Below, one piece after another: positions 28,611 through 37,408 of a stretch of 64,000 bases of DNA. Position numbers and translations under genes: made by a program. A model generated the notes under the pieces. It had not been told where the DNA came from. It worked only from the letters and a program-made list of their open reading frames with translations, and searched no databases. Origin of the DNA: JAGQOZ01 sp041399205 (GTDB taxonomy: Bacteria; Planctomycetota; Planctomycetia; Pirellulales; Pirellulaceae); assembly GCA_041399205.1 (NCBI GenBank), contig JAWKTK010000017.1, positions 62,001 to 126,000 of the forward strand, written 5' to 3'. Every line of letters begins with the position of its first letter. Position 1 is the first letter of the stretch.

Positions 28611-30896
28611 ATGATTCGCTTTCATCAATGGTTATGGCTATATGTCTTGGCAATTCCCACATTCGCACAAACGCCGGATCGCTTGCAACCGCAAGTTTAT
28701 CGGATCGAACCGAGCGACGATGTTCAGTTTCGCCTGCAAGATTTGCTGGTAAAGGCGGTACCGGGTGACGTCATCGAATTTTCATCCGGACGATTCGAAT
28801 TGAACCGACAGATCGATATCGCTACGGACAATATCACGTTGCGAGGCCAGGGTGCGGAGCAAACGATTCTCAGTTTTCGCGGCCAGCAGTCGGGTGGGCA
28901 AGGTATCGAAGCGACCGGCAATAACTTTGTGGTCGAAAAACTGGCCGTGGAAGATACGGCGGGTAATGCCATCAAAGTGAATGGTTCGAAAAACGTGACA
29001 TTTCGCGAAGTCCGAGTGGAATGGACCGGCGACGCGAAGTCCAGTAACGGTGCGTACGGCCTGTATCCAGTGCAATGCGAAAACGTGTTGATCGAAGCGT
29101 GCGTGGCCAAAGGAGCGTCCGATTCAGGAATCTACGTCGGGCAAAGTCGTCGAGTGATCGTGCGGAATTGTCGTGCGGAACGCAACGTGGCGGGCATTGA
29201 AATTGAAAACACGGTCGATGCCGATGTGTATGACAACGTGGCCACCAACAACGCCGGCGGTTTGCTGGTATTCGACTTGCCCGGACTGCAGCTGAAAGCG
29301 GGGCAACGAGTTCGACTGTTTCGCAACAAAGTGAACGCCAACAATCACAAGAACTTTGCGGCCGAAGGCAATATTGTGGCCATGGTGCCGTCCGGAACCG
29401 GCGTGATGGTTCTGGCAACGGACCAAGTGGAAATCTTTGACAATGAAATCATGGACAACCAGACGTCCAACATTTCCGTGGTCAGTTATTTGATTTCCAG
29501 CAAGAAAGTCAAAGACCCGGATTACGATCCGTACTGCAAAACGGTTTCGATTCACGACAATCAGATTTCTGGCGGAGGCCAGAAGCCCAGCGGACTGGTG
29601 GGCAAAATGCTGATGCCTGTTTTGGGTGCCACGTTTCCAGACATTCTGTTCGACGGCATGACGCAACCAATCGAACGCACTGACAACCCAGTGGCAGCGG
29701 AAAAACTAGCCATTTGGAATAACGGTGATGCGACGTTCGCCAATTTCAAACTCGCCGAATTAAATCCCACGGCTATTCTGACCGGCAAATATAAGGCGTC
29801 CCGCGACCTAACACCGCACTCCCAACCTCGACCGGTGGCGCTGCCCGCAGTGGCCTTGCTGCCGCACGAAGCGCCTGTCCCGACGGCCGATCCAACCATC
29901 ATGGCCTATCGTTCCGCTCCGGAACGGCTGAGCGAATGGGGATTTTTCGAAGGCAATGGCGCATCGCAAACGCCAGCTGCCGGTGTAGTTCCCTATGATT
30001 TGAACACGCCGCTGTTTTCCGACTACACCAGCAAATACCGCTTTATTCGAATTCCGCCCGGATCCCAAGCTCGGTTTACGGATTCGGGTGTGCTCGACTT
30101 TCCAGACGGGACCGTGATTGCCAAAACGTTTGCCTATCCGCACGATGAACGCGATCCGTCGCAAGGAGAACGACTGCTGGAAACTCGGATCGAACTTCGT
30201 CAGGGAGATGCCTGGGTGGGCTATGCGTATCAGTGGAACCAAGAACAGACCGATGCCACGCTGTTGTTAGGTGGCGGTGAAATGGAGGTGGCTTGGATTC
30301 GAAAAGATGGTCAGACGTTCACGCACCGCTATGAAATCCCCAATGCCAATCAATGCTTGAATTGCCATTCGCAGGACAAGGCCTTCGTACCGCTCGGCCC
30401 GACCGCTCGGAATTTAAATCGTTCCTTCCAATTCGCTGACGGCCATGCCAACCAGTTGTCACACTTGGCCAAGATCGGGCAGCTGATGGATTTGCCTGAC
30501 CAAGTAGAAACTTTTCCGGTGGCCGACGATTCGGCGACAGGTTCGCTGCATGATCGAGCGAAAGCGTGGTTGGACGTCAACTGTGCTCATTGCCATAGTC
30601 CACACGGGACCGCTCGTACATCCGGTTTGGATTTGCGATTTGATCAGACCGATCCCAGCAAGTATGGCGTTTGGAAATCTCCAGTGGCTGCGGGGCACGG
30701 TTCGGGCGGCCACGACTACGATATCGTTCCCGGCAAGCCCGACAAGTCGATTTTGCTGTTTCGCATCGAAGCGACCGACCCCAGTGTGCGGATGCCCAAT
30801 GTCGCCAGAACCTTGGTGCCGACCGAAGCCGCCGATTTAATTCGCGAATGGATTGCCTCGATGCCCACACAGCCCAAGGAAGCGTCGGAACGCTAA
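28611..30896 (+). CDS. beta-helix / dihaem cytochrome c fusion (SO2929-SO2930 type)
   Basis: Exported protein of about 761 residues. The frame opens at 28566, but GGGAG before 28611 and the signal peptide (FHQWLWLYVLAIPTFA) favour 28611. The first half is a right-handed parallel beta-helix (NITLRGQGAEQTILSF, NFVVEKLAVEDTAGNAIKV). The second is a cytochrome-like domain with two haem-binding CxxCH sites: CLNCH at 582-586 and CAHCH at 658-662. It also has PYDLNTPLFSDYTSKYRF and a final PTEAADLIREWI, typical of the family beside the beta-helix gene in Shewanella (separate genes there). Here they are one chain. Periplasmic electron transfer coupled to a carbohydrate or surface function is possible; the substrate is unknown. 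Confidence 0.85.
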   Translation: MIRFHQWLWLYVLAIPTFAQTPDRLQPQVYRIEPSDDVQFRLQDLLVKAVPGDVIEFSSGRFELNRQIDIATDNITLRGQGAEQTILSFRGQQSGGQGIEATGNNFVVEKLAVEDTAGNAIKVNGSKNVTFREVRVEWTGDAKSSNGAYGLYPVQCENVLIEACVAKGASDSGIYVGQSRRVIVRNCRAERNVAGIEIENTVDADVYDNVATNNAGGLLVFDLPGLQLKAGQRVRLFRNKVNANNHKNFAAEGNIVAMVPSGTGVMVLATDQVEIFDNEIMDNQTSNISVVSYLISSKKVKDPDYDPYCKTVSIHDNQISGGGQKPSGLVGKMLMPVLGATFPDILFDGMTQPIERTDNPVAAEKLAIWNNGDATFANFKLAELNPTAILTGKYKASRDLTPHSQPRPVALPAVALLPHEAPVPTADPTIMAYRSAPERLSEWGFFEGNGASQTPAAGVVPYDLNTPLFSDYTSKYRFIRIPPGSQARFTDSGVLDFPDGTVIAKTFAYPHDERDPSQGERLLETRIELRQGDAWVGYAYQWNQEQTDATLLLGGGEMEVAWIRKDGQTFTHRYEIPNANQCLNCHSQDKAFVPLGPTARNLNRSFQFADGHANQLSHLAKIGQLMDLPDQVETFPVADDSATGSLHDRAKAWLDVNCAHCHSPHGTARTSGLDLRFDQTDPSKYGVWKSPVAAGHGSGGHDYDIVPGKPDKSILLFRIEATDPSVRMPNVARTLVPTEAADLIREWIASMPTQPKEASER

Positions 30897-30926
30897 ATTG
30901 CGATTCGCGACGAAAAGGAATATCGT

Positions 30927-32585
30927 TTGAATACGTTTGACGAAACGACGTTGGCCGAATTCCGTCACTCGGCGGCCAAGCTACTGCGGATGCCCATTGC
31001 CGAACGTCGAACGCTGCTGCAAGCGTGTATCGCTGGCGTTGCCAGAAATGTCGATTCGTGGCTGGAGGCGGCGTGGCGAGCCAAACGGATTTCCGCGAAT
31101 AGTGCCGCTGCGGCCGAAGACATTTTGACCGGGCCGGTGGCCACATTACGGTATCTTCGTCTGCTGGACCAAACGTTGGCCGATGTTGCAAAGCAAGATC
31201 GGCCGAATCTGCCAGGACGTCCACGTACTTCGCAAGGTCGCTGGAAGATACCTGTTTTTCCGACTCGCAGCTTGTTCGACCGATTGCTGTTTTTGGGACT
31301 GTCGGCCGAAGTTTGGATGTCGGCAGAAGCGACCGAACAGACTCTATTTGGAAACCATCTGCGCAGCGCCACAGGCCAAGCTCAACAGAAGCCCGTGGTC
31401 ACGCTAGTGTTGGGAGCGGGAAATGTTTCATCCATTCCGGCAACCGATGCGTTGACCAAGATTTTTCAAGACAGCCAAGCGGTGGTGCTGAAAATGAATC
31501 CGGTCAACGAATACTTGGGGCCCATTTTTGCGGATGCATTTGCGCCGCTTGTCGACGCTGGCTTCTTGCGAATTGTTTACGGTGATGCGGAATTCGCTGC
31601 CAAGTTGATTGCGTCGGATAATATCGATCGCATTCACATCACAGGTTCGGACCGAACGCACGATGCCATTGTCTGGGGTTCGACCGTCGAGGAACAAACA
31701 GACCGCAAACGTACGAATCAGCCTCGGCTCACCAAACCAATCACCAGCGAATTGGGCAACGTCAGTCCGTGGATCATCGTTCCCGGCAAGTATAGTCAGC
31801 GGCAGTTGCGATTTCAGGCAGAAAACATTGCGGCTTCGATTACGAATAATGCGTCGTTCAATTGCATTGCTACCAAGATGTTGATCACTTGTTCTTCGTG
31901 GGATCAGCGAGACCAGTTTCTAGAGCTGCTGGAAGAAATTCTGGCGGCGGTGCCTGGACGGTTTGCGTACTATCCGGGTGCGCAGGAGCGATTCGTGCAA
32001 TTCGCAGGATTCGAACCAGACGATGCCGAACACTTGCCGTGGACGGTGGTTCGCGACGTCCATCCGCAACAGCAACCGCAGATGTTTACGGACGAATCGT
32101 TCGTTTGCGTCGTGGGTGAAACGACATTGGACGCTGGTTCGCCGACCGAATTTTTAAACTCGGCCGTTGACTTTGCGAACGATCAAATGTGGGGCACACT
32201 GTCAGCAGCGCTGACCGTACCGCCCGAATTCGAACATCAGCAACCGGGCCAATTGGACGCAGCGATCGATCGTTTGCGTTATGGCGTTGTCGGCATCAAT
32301 CAATGGCCGGGCGTGGTGTTCGCGTTGATGTCGACTCCATGGGGTGCCTTCCCTGGTTCCACGCTGGACAACATCCAGAGCGGTATGGGCAGTGTGCACA
32401 ACACGTACTTGTTGGATTGTCCGGAAAAAACCGTGCTGCGTTCTTCGCTGACGATGTTTCCCAAGCCCGTTTGGTTTTCCACTCACCGCTGTCCAGAAAA
32501 AGTGGCCGAACATTTGCTGGACTTTTATATTCGCCCGAATTCTTGGCGACTGCTACCGATTTTGACCTGCGCGATCCGAGGCTAA
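30927..32585 (+). CDS. aldehyde dehydrogenase superfamily protein
   Basis: A 552-residue NAD(P)-dependent ALDH-fold enzyme, starting at TTG (30927) after AAAAGGA. Catalytic features: K189 (VVLKMNPVNEYLG), the HITGSD turn at 238-242, E275 in SELGNVSP and nucleophile C313 in ASFNCIATKM. The N- and C-terminal extensions (about 60 and 80 residues) are longer than in ordinary ALDHs. It starts 30 bases after the beta-helix/cytochrome gene, so the two are probably co-transcribed, and the enzyme could oxidise an aldehyde feeding that cytochrome. That link is inference. Substrate unknown; an acyl-CoA reductase activity is also possible. Confidence 0.88.
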   Translation: MNTFDETTLAEFRHSAAKLLRMPIAERRTLLQACIAGVARNVDSWLEAAWRAKRISANSAAAAEDILTGPVATLRYLRLLDQTLADVAKQDRPNLPGRPRTSQGRWKIPVFPTRSLFDRLLFLGLSAEVWMSAEATEQTLFGNHLRSATGQAQQKPVVTLVLGAGNVSSIPATDALTKIFQDSQAVVLKMNPVNEYLGPIFADAFAPLVDAGFLRIVYGDAEFAAKLIASDNIDRIHITGSDRTHDAIVWGSTVEEQTDRKRTNQPRLTKPITSELGNVSPWIIVPGKYSQRQLRFQAENIAASITNNASFNCIATKMLITCSSWDQRDQFLELLEEILAAVPGRFAYYPGAQERFVQFAGFEPDDAEHLPWTVVRDVHPQQQPQMFTDESFVCVVGETTLDAGSPTEFLNSAVDFANDQMWGTLSAALTVPPEFEHQQPGQLDAAIDRLRYGVVGINQWPGVVFALMSTPWGAFPGSTLDNIQSGMGSVHNTYLLDCPEKTVLRSSLTMFPKPVWFSTHRCPEKVAEHLLDFYIRPNSWRLLPILTCAIRG

Positions 32586-32644
32586 TGGGATTGCGGATCG
32601 TCTGACAATTCGCGCAGACCCAGAACATTTAGTAGCTGGTGCCA

Positions 32645-32905
32645 TTACGCCTGCTTGCCGAGATTTTGAATGAGGTTGGCAATCAATTCAGGATTGTCTT
32701 GTTCAATCAGATGATCGATGGTGGCTTGCTTGACGCCCAGTTTTCCTAGATGCAGGGCAATGCTCGCCCAGTGTTTTTCGCGTTTCTTGCCTTCGGAGAG
32801 ATACAGTTCCGTGATCAGCTCTTGAACGCGTTGAAACGCAATCGATTCTCGGTTGTCATAATAGTTCTTAATGACTTTTTGCTGGTATTTGGAAAATTCG
32901 GCCAT
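32645..32905 (-). CDS. small conserved-looking hypothetical protein (86 aa)
   Basis: An 86-residue helical protein. The opening MAEFSKYQQKVIKNYYDNRE is followed by EGKKREKHWASIALHLGKLG and a C-terminus resembling a small helical bundle (IDHLIEQDNPELIANLIQNL). No signal peptide. It converges with the ALDH gene. I do not recognise a named family, but its regular charged helices and clean boundaries look like a real gene. Confidence 0.7.
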   Translation of the reverse strand: MAEFSKYQQKVIKNYYDNRESIAFQRVQELITELYLSEGKKREKHWASIALHLGKLGVKQATIDHLIEQDNPELIANLIQNLGKQA

Positions 32906-33322
32906 AGTGCATCCCCAAAGTGGTATGAAATAACGAGTTTACTGCGACTCGGAATCGCCAAGCAAACGACGTCAAGATTCTTCGTCCAGTTTCGGCAAAT
33001 GGATCGACAAACCGTGCATTCTATTGTCAATTTTCCAGTTCGTCGCGACTTCTTGGCGATTGGTGCGAACAAGTGCCAGCTTGGCTACAGATCCGCGACT
33101 TGGTAAACCGATGACGGATAGGCATCATTGGTGGTTTTCCCGTCGAATCGTGCATGTTAGATTTTAGCGTCGGTGGAACGGAGGCAAAGTGCCTGGAAAT
33201 CTGGGCCAAGCCGCATTTATCGCTCGAATTCGCTTGGAACGTCAATGATTCATGCGTTCGAGCTTGGAACCACAATCACTTATCATCACTTTGACCGTTT
33301 TTTGAGTGTCGGGATTTGATCT
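32906..33322. other. divergent intergenic region
   Basis: Between the minus-strand 86-residue gene and the plus-strand ferredoxin gene. Short frames on both strands are unconvincing. Promoters for both flanking genes should lie here; no motif is assigned. Confidence 0.5.
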
Positions 33323-33712
33323 ATGCCGGTCGTAAAATTCGTTAAAGAACAAAAAGAAATCAATGTTCCTGCAGGTTCTAATCTTCGGACCGTCGCGTTA
33401 AACGCCGGGATTAACGTGCACCAGGGGTTAAACGGAATCGGCGCATCGGCCAACCGCTATTTCAACTGTAAAGGTTTGGGGCAATGTGGCACGTGCCGTG
33501 TAAACATTGTGAAGGGTATGGAAAACGTGAATTCGCCCGGTATGGTCGAAAAATTCCGCTTCAAATGCCCCGTGCCCGATCCGATTCCAGCACTCGCCTA
33601 CATTGGGCACGAAGACACCATGCGTCTGTCTTGCAAGACGATTGTGAACGGTGATATCGAAGTGGAAACAGGCCCCGAAATAGACTTGTTTGGCGAAAAC
33701 TTTTTCAGCTAA
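33323..33712 (+). CDS. 2Fe-2S ferredoxin-type protein
   Basis: A 129-residue single-electron carrier with a plant-type [2Fe-2S] fold. Ligands are C49, C55 and C58 in NCKGLGQCGTC and C104 in RLSCKTIV; an extra cysteine, C82, is also present. A beta-grasp start (VVKFVKEQKEINVPAGSNLR) matches the family. It is slightly longer than plant-type ferredoxins because of a loop at 63-95. A PII-type regulator starts 19 bases downstream on the same strand, so the pair probably forms a unit. Partner enzyme unknown; the C-terminus (EIDLFGENFFS) is acidic. Confidence 0.92.
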   Translation: MPVVKFVKEQKEINVPAGSNLRTVALNAGINVHQGLNGIGASANRYFNCKGLGQCGTCRVNIVKGMENVNSPGMVEKFRFKCPVPDPIPALAYIGHEDTMRLSCKTIVNGDIEVETGPEIDLFGENFFS

Positions 33713-33731
33713 GTCAGCAGGACGGGCTATC

Positions 33732-34046
33732 GTGAAGCAGATCATTGCCGTGGTCCGCCCGTTTGTCGCGGATAAGGTTCTTAACGGGCTGAAACGAGCT
33801 CCACTGGAAGCGTTATGCGTTCGCGAAGTCAAAGGTTACGGCCGACAGAAGAATCATCTGGACGAATACGACGGCAGTGAATTTGCCTTGGCGTTTCTAC
33901 CCAAAGTTGAGATCTCGTTATGGGTCGAAGACGCTCGACTGGAAAGCATCCTAGCCAAGGTCAAAGAGTCGGCCAACACGGGCCGCATGGGTGACGGCAA
34001 GATCTTTGTCCTACCCACCACTCACGAACGAGTCATCGATTTCTAG
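33732..34046 (+). CDS. PII-family (GlnB/GlnK-like) signalling protein, atypical
   Basis: A 104-residue PII-fold protein. The frame is open from 33690, but GTG at 33732 gives the usual PII start (VKQIIAVVRPF). T-loop and phosphate-binding motifs are clear: VKGYGRQKNHLDEYDGSEF and TGRMGDGKIFV. The residue equivalent to the uridylylated tyrosine (Tyr51 of GlnB) is phenylalanine, while the Tyr46 equivalent is kept. The C-terminus stops at ERVIDF, lacking the usual RTGE ending. Classical uridylylation control is therefore unlikely. Co-location with a ferredoxin rather than amtB or glnA suggests redox or carbon metabolism. That function is inference. Confidence 0.88.
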   Translation: MKQIIAVVRPFVADKVLNGLKRAPLEALCVREVKGYGRQKNHLDEYDGSEFALAFLPKVEISLWVEDARLESILAKVKESANTGRMGDGKIFVLPTTHERVIDF

Positions 34047-34075
34047 CCGGTTCAAGTTTAGCCAGGAATTCAAAA

Positions 34076-34678
34076 TCAACTAGCGTTTCCGCCTTCCTTC
34101 GAATTACAAAGCGCGTGCGTGATTTTCTCCATGTGAAAGTAGAGCCATTCCGTTCGAGTATAAACGGCGTGGCCCAACATCTGTTGCTCCAACTGATTGG
34201 GCGAATCTTGATAGTCAACCAAGAACGTCGTCCCCTCGGAAGGCACTCGTTGCCCCAGACGTAACCGAGCAATCAAGTCTCGCCGTCGAATGCCGTGTTC
34301 AATCAGTGTTCGAAACGCACGTTCCGCAACCTGCTTTCGCCAAGACAGCAAGTACGGCCAGAAATTGGAACCCGCAATACCAATTTGATGCACCCAATCG
34401 CCGGCGGGAATGCCCGATTCCACAATCCGTTTCCCAAGTTCGCTCCAATCACCGTGCAAAGCAGACAGATAGTCAGCCTCTGTTAATGACAAATCGGGCT
34501 GATGATGGACAAAGTGCAACAACGATTCGTAGCCGACGTTTCCCAGCCGTAACGAATGGGCGTACCCAAACATTACGATATCCAGCGCCCGAAACAACAG
34601 GCCTAGCGACACTTCCGATTGCACATCCGTCGGTGAAACGTTCATCGCCGCCGGAGGCGCGGGCGTGCGAATGATCAC
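34076..34678 (-). CDS. C-terminal half of the broken hydrolase-like gene
   Basis: A 200-residue frame, meaningful from about NVSPTDVQSEV. It has helices LLFRALDIVMFGY, NVGYESLLHFVHHQPD and WVHQIGIAGSNFWPYLLSWRK. It starts from a GTG (VIIRTPAPPA) in proline-rich sequence and is probably not an independent protein. See 34076-35250. Confidence 0.5.
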   Translation of the reverse strand: MIIRTPAPPAAMNVSPTDVQSEVSLGLLFRALDIVMFGYAHSLRLGNVGYESLLHFVHHQPDLSLTEADYLSALHGDWSELGKRIVESGIPAGDWVHQIGIAGSNFWPYLLSWRKQVAERAFRTLIEHGIRRRDLIARLRLGQRVPSEGTTFLVDYQDSPNQLEQQMLGHAVYTRTEWLYFHMEKITHALCNSKEGGNAS

Positions 34679-34845
34679 GCCGGAATTGACGCAATTCGCT
34701 GGTTTCCGTTGAGCTATTCAGATGTCAACACCGTCGCGTACCGCGTGACTATGTCCCCACAACATGATTCGTTTTGGCGAAAGCGTTGCTGGATTTCGTT
34801 CGCGCTAAATCCCACGCCGCGACCACTCGACCCGAATGATGATTT

Positions 34846-35250
34846 TCACTGGACCAACGAAACAACCGCCACTTCAATTTTCTGGCGAGTTTGACCAGCG
34901 TTTAATGCCTGCTGCAGCAGACTAGCAAATTGCTGCGTGTAGTTGCCGCTTTCCGTCATGAAGCTATCCACCAATTGCTTGCGTTGACGTTCTAGCGTTT
35001 CAGCCGCGTCTGGCAACCAACGACCGACTTCACGAATCAGACCAAAGGCGTCGTTACCCGTAAACGTGCCATGGACTAAATAGATGGCGGCTACGCCGGC
35101 TTCAGCCAACGTCTTGCCAAAGCGAGCCATCCCTTGCTGGAAAGCCAAGGTTCCAGACTGCGGCGGTAGATGCGGACGCAGCAAGTGATACGGTGCCTGC
35201 GGCAAGGCAGACGAATAGGCTTGGTGACGGAAACGATTTTCGACCGGCAT
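34846..35250 (-). CDS. N-terminal half of the broken hydrolase-like gene
   Basis: A 134-residue frame with an N-terminal proline-rich stretch, then IYLVHGTFTGNDAFGLIREV (likely oxyanion-hole region) and long helices. It ends artificially at KIEVAVVSLVQ; the next frame continues with RWSSENHHSG. See 34076-35250. Confidence 0.6.
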   Translation of the reverse strand: MPVENRFRHQAYSSALPQAPYHLLRPHLPPQSGTLAFQQGMARFGKTLAEAGVAAIYLVHGTFTGNDAFGLIREVGRWLPDAAETLERQRKQLVDSFMTESGNYTQQFASLLQQALNAGQTRQKIEVAVVSLVQ

Positions 35251-35801
35251 TGTGTGATACGAGTTTTGGTGAGCGAAACAAAAGGAACAGTCTAGTCCAG
35301 TGCATCATTACTCGCCAGATTTAGAATGGGTTATGATCACTTTGGTGCGAAAGAAAGCGCAAAGACGCAAGATCACCCAGCCCCAATGAACCAAATGTGG
35401 CCTTGTCTGGATTCCCTTTGCGTCATTGCGGCTTTGCGTTCCGTAATCCTGTGCGTAAAGAATGATTCAGCAAGCAACACGCCTCAGCGAACAATCGTTT
35501 CCTGCGCACTTGAAGTACATCTTAAACAGTCCAGGATAGTGCGGATTTGGTCTTCGCGGTTCCGATGGCGGTTACGAACTGGTGTCTCGCGCAGCGGTTC
35601 GTACCGTGCCTGAACCAAATGAATCTGGCGTGGCAATCTCATTTGGAATTCTGGTCGGCTGGCTAGTGCGTCGTCGGCGGTCCGTGCCGTAGCATTAAAA
35701 CACACGCAGCGGCGCGGAGTTGCGTAGAAAAATAATTCGCAAGAGTCCTCTGCGCTTGATCCTCGTCCAACCGCCAAGCGACACGCTTGTTCCGTTGGGT
35801 T
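35251..35801. other. intergenic region, no gene seen
   Basis: Minus-strand frames at 35484-35777 and 35663-35854 lack domains. They carry arginine-rich low-complexity text (RNRHRNREDQIRT) and are likely chance. No RNA gene or repeat found. Confidence 0.5.
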
Positions 35802-36713
35802 CTACTCTTGCATCTTGCCTTCCAGCTCTTGGGCACGCTTCTCCAGACGCTCAATCACTGCTATTTGCATTCTACCGAGCTTGAGCAACTCGACACGCGA
35901 AAGATCTTCAAGTGGGGATCGGATTGGCTCATGCCGAGCATCTACCAACACGGCTTCCAGTCGATCGAATAGTTGTTCGTTGGCCTCTTGGCACATCGGC
36001 AGCAAGCGGTCGCGAATTGTCGCATTGTCAAAACGGCTGTGCCACAGCAGACGCGTTTGATTCGCCGAAACGGATGTCAGCGTTACCGTTAGAATAAAAT
36101 GAGGTTCGGGCAAGTGTTCGATGACAATTTGCTCTGGCGAAATACTGCGAAAAACGTTGTGGTTGGGATAGTCCGTTCCATTCGGCCCGTGCATGGTCAA
36201 TTTCCAGTGGCCGCCGGCGCGAAAATCGAATTCGTGAAATGAATTGGTGAAGTCTTTCGGGCCCCACCATTGTTTCAGTTGCTCTGGATCGGAAAATGCC
36301 GCGAATACGACGGCTTGCGAATAGGGGAAGTCTCGCTGGTGAACCATGTCACACTGACTCTGTTCTTGAATGTGCGAGATATCAAAGATGGGACGAATTT
36401 CCACAGTCCCCTTCTGTGCAGGCGGCAGCTGACTGGCAATGTCAATGGCTTCATCCAAGTTGGCAACGTCAATGACGTAGTAGCCACCCAGTTGTTCTGT
36501 GGTTTCCGCAAACGGACCGTCCGTGATCATTCGTTTTCCGGAACGAACTCGCAGACTGGTTGCCGTGGTCACCGAATGAAGCGGCGCGGCGGCGATGAAC
36601 TTTCCTTCGGCTTCCAGCTTTTGGCAAATCCGGTTTGATTCGATCATGCATGCTTCGCGCTCTGCATCGGAATAACACTGTTCGTCACCATAAATCAATA
36701 ACATGTATTTCAT
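35802..36713 (-). CDS. YCII (DGPF) - SRPBCC fusion protein
   Basis: A 303-residue cytoplasmic fusion. Residues 1-115 are a YCII/DGPF domain (MKYMLLIYGDE, then ITDGPFAETTEQLGGYYVID). Residues about 120-270 are an SRPBCC/AHSA1 ligand-binding domain (PYSQAVVFAAFSDPEQLKQWWGPKDF, FRAGGHWKLTMHGPNG, WHSRF). A C-terminal coiled helix ends in EGKMQE. Genes of this kind commonly sit beside ECF42 sigma factors, and here that sigma factor is two genes upstream on the same strand. DGPF proteins are candidate outputs of ECF42 control; ligand unknown. It lies 60 bases after the DUF1579 gene. Confidence 0.93.
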   Translation of the reverse strand: MKYMLLIYGDEQCYSDAEREACMIESNRICQKLEAEGKFIAAAPLHSVTTATSLRVRSGKRMITDGPFAETTEQLGGYYVIDVANLDEAIDIASQLPPAQKGTVEIRPIFDISHIQEQSQCDMVHQRDFPYSQAVVFAAFSDPEQLKQWWGPKDFTNSFHEFDFRAGGHWKLTMHGPNGTDYPNHNVFRSISPEQIVIEHLPEPHFILTVTLTSVSANQTRLLWHSRFDNATIRDRLLPMCQEANEQLFDRLEAVLVDARHEPIRSPLEDLSRVELLKLGRMQIAVIERLEKRAQELEGKMQE

Positions 36714-36772
36714 AAGTTCGCTCCAAACCTGATTTGACCTGAAAGAGTTTGAATGAATGATTGAATGAACGG

Positions 36773-37249
36773 CTACTTCGCCACGCGACGATGGTTACCT
36801 TCCATGAATTGCTGCCACTGGCCATCGTCCAGCTGCATGCGAGACCGGAGGATCCAATGATCGGGCGAAGCGATTTCAATTTCGTCCTGGTACTGCGTCA
36901 TGCCGGTTCCGTCGAATTTAGGACCTTCCACGTTCAAAACCAGTCGTTGCTGTTCATCCAATTGGCCTTCGTAAATCCACAAGTGGGTCATCATCGATGC
37001 AGTGAACGTGCCAACGTATCGCTGCTTGGTGGGGTCGTAGCCAAGCGAAAACAATGACGTCCACGGATCTCCTTCGGGCGAAACGCCGTTGCATTCCAAT
37101 AGGTACCACAATCCTCCGAATGTTTTCGCGCGAACCGTACCTCGTGCCGATTGCGTCGATCCGTCCGGGCCAGCACATTCATGGGCGAATTCCCAGTCAC
37201 CCAATAGTGGCTGAAACCATTCGTGTTCCCTTTGCGGATTGCCAAACAT
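36773..37249 (-). CDS. DUF1579 family protein
   Basis: A 158-residue protein of the DUF1579 family: HEWFQPLLGDWEFAHE at the start, GTVRAKTFGGLWYLLE, MMTHLWIYEGQL and the WQQFMEGNHRR end, forming a lipocalin-like barrel of unknown function. No signal peptide. Between the ECF42 gene (159 bases upstream) and the YCII-SRPBCC gene (60 bases downstream), all on the same strand, it is likely part of that unit. Confidence 0.85.
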   Translation of the reverse strand: MFGNPQREHEWFQPLLGDWEFAHECAGPDGSTQSARGTVRAKTFGGLWYLLECNGVSPEGDPWTSLFSLGYDPTKQRYVGTFTASMMTHLWIYEGQLDEQQRLVLNVEGPKFDGTGMTQYQDEIEIASPDHWILRSRMQLDDGQWQQFMEGNHRRVAK

Positions 37250-37408
37250 GATTGGTCCTTTTCAGCAAATGTTGTTTTCCTGTGTCCACGAATAGTCGTT
37301 CCAGACACACCGGAATCGACAACGCATGGGAAAATTCGTGCGAAAAATAGCGTGTTCCGCTGCGGCGATAAGCGACAAGTCATTTTGGCCAAACAGTTTA
37401 GCATCGTG

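Larger units (their letters stand above)
34076..35250 (-). pseudogene. alpha/beta-hydrolase-like gene, broken by frameshifts and a probable deletion
   Basis: Reads as one planctomycete-type hydrolase-like protein in several frames. Frame 34846-35250 carries the N-terminus with an oxyanion motif (YLVHGTFTGNDAF). Other minus-strand frames at 34850-34740 give RWSSENHHSGRV and then MLWGHSHA with the nucleophile elbow GHSHA. Frame 34076-34678 carries the C-terminal half (LDIVMFGY, GYESLLHFVHHQPD, IGIAGSNFW). Only about 50 residues separate GHSHA from LDIVM, fewer than I expect for this layout, so part of the core may be missing. Unlike the other broken genes, a real defect is plausible. Function unknown. 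Confidence 0.6.
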
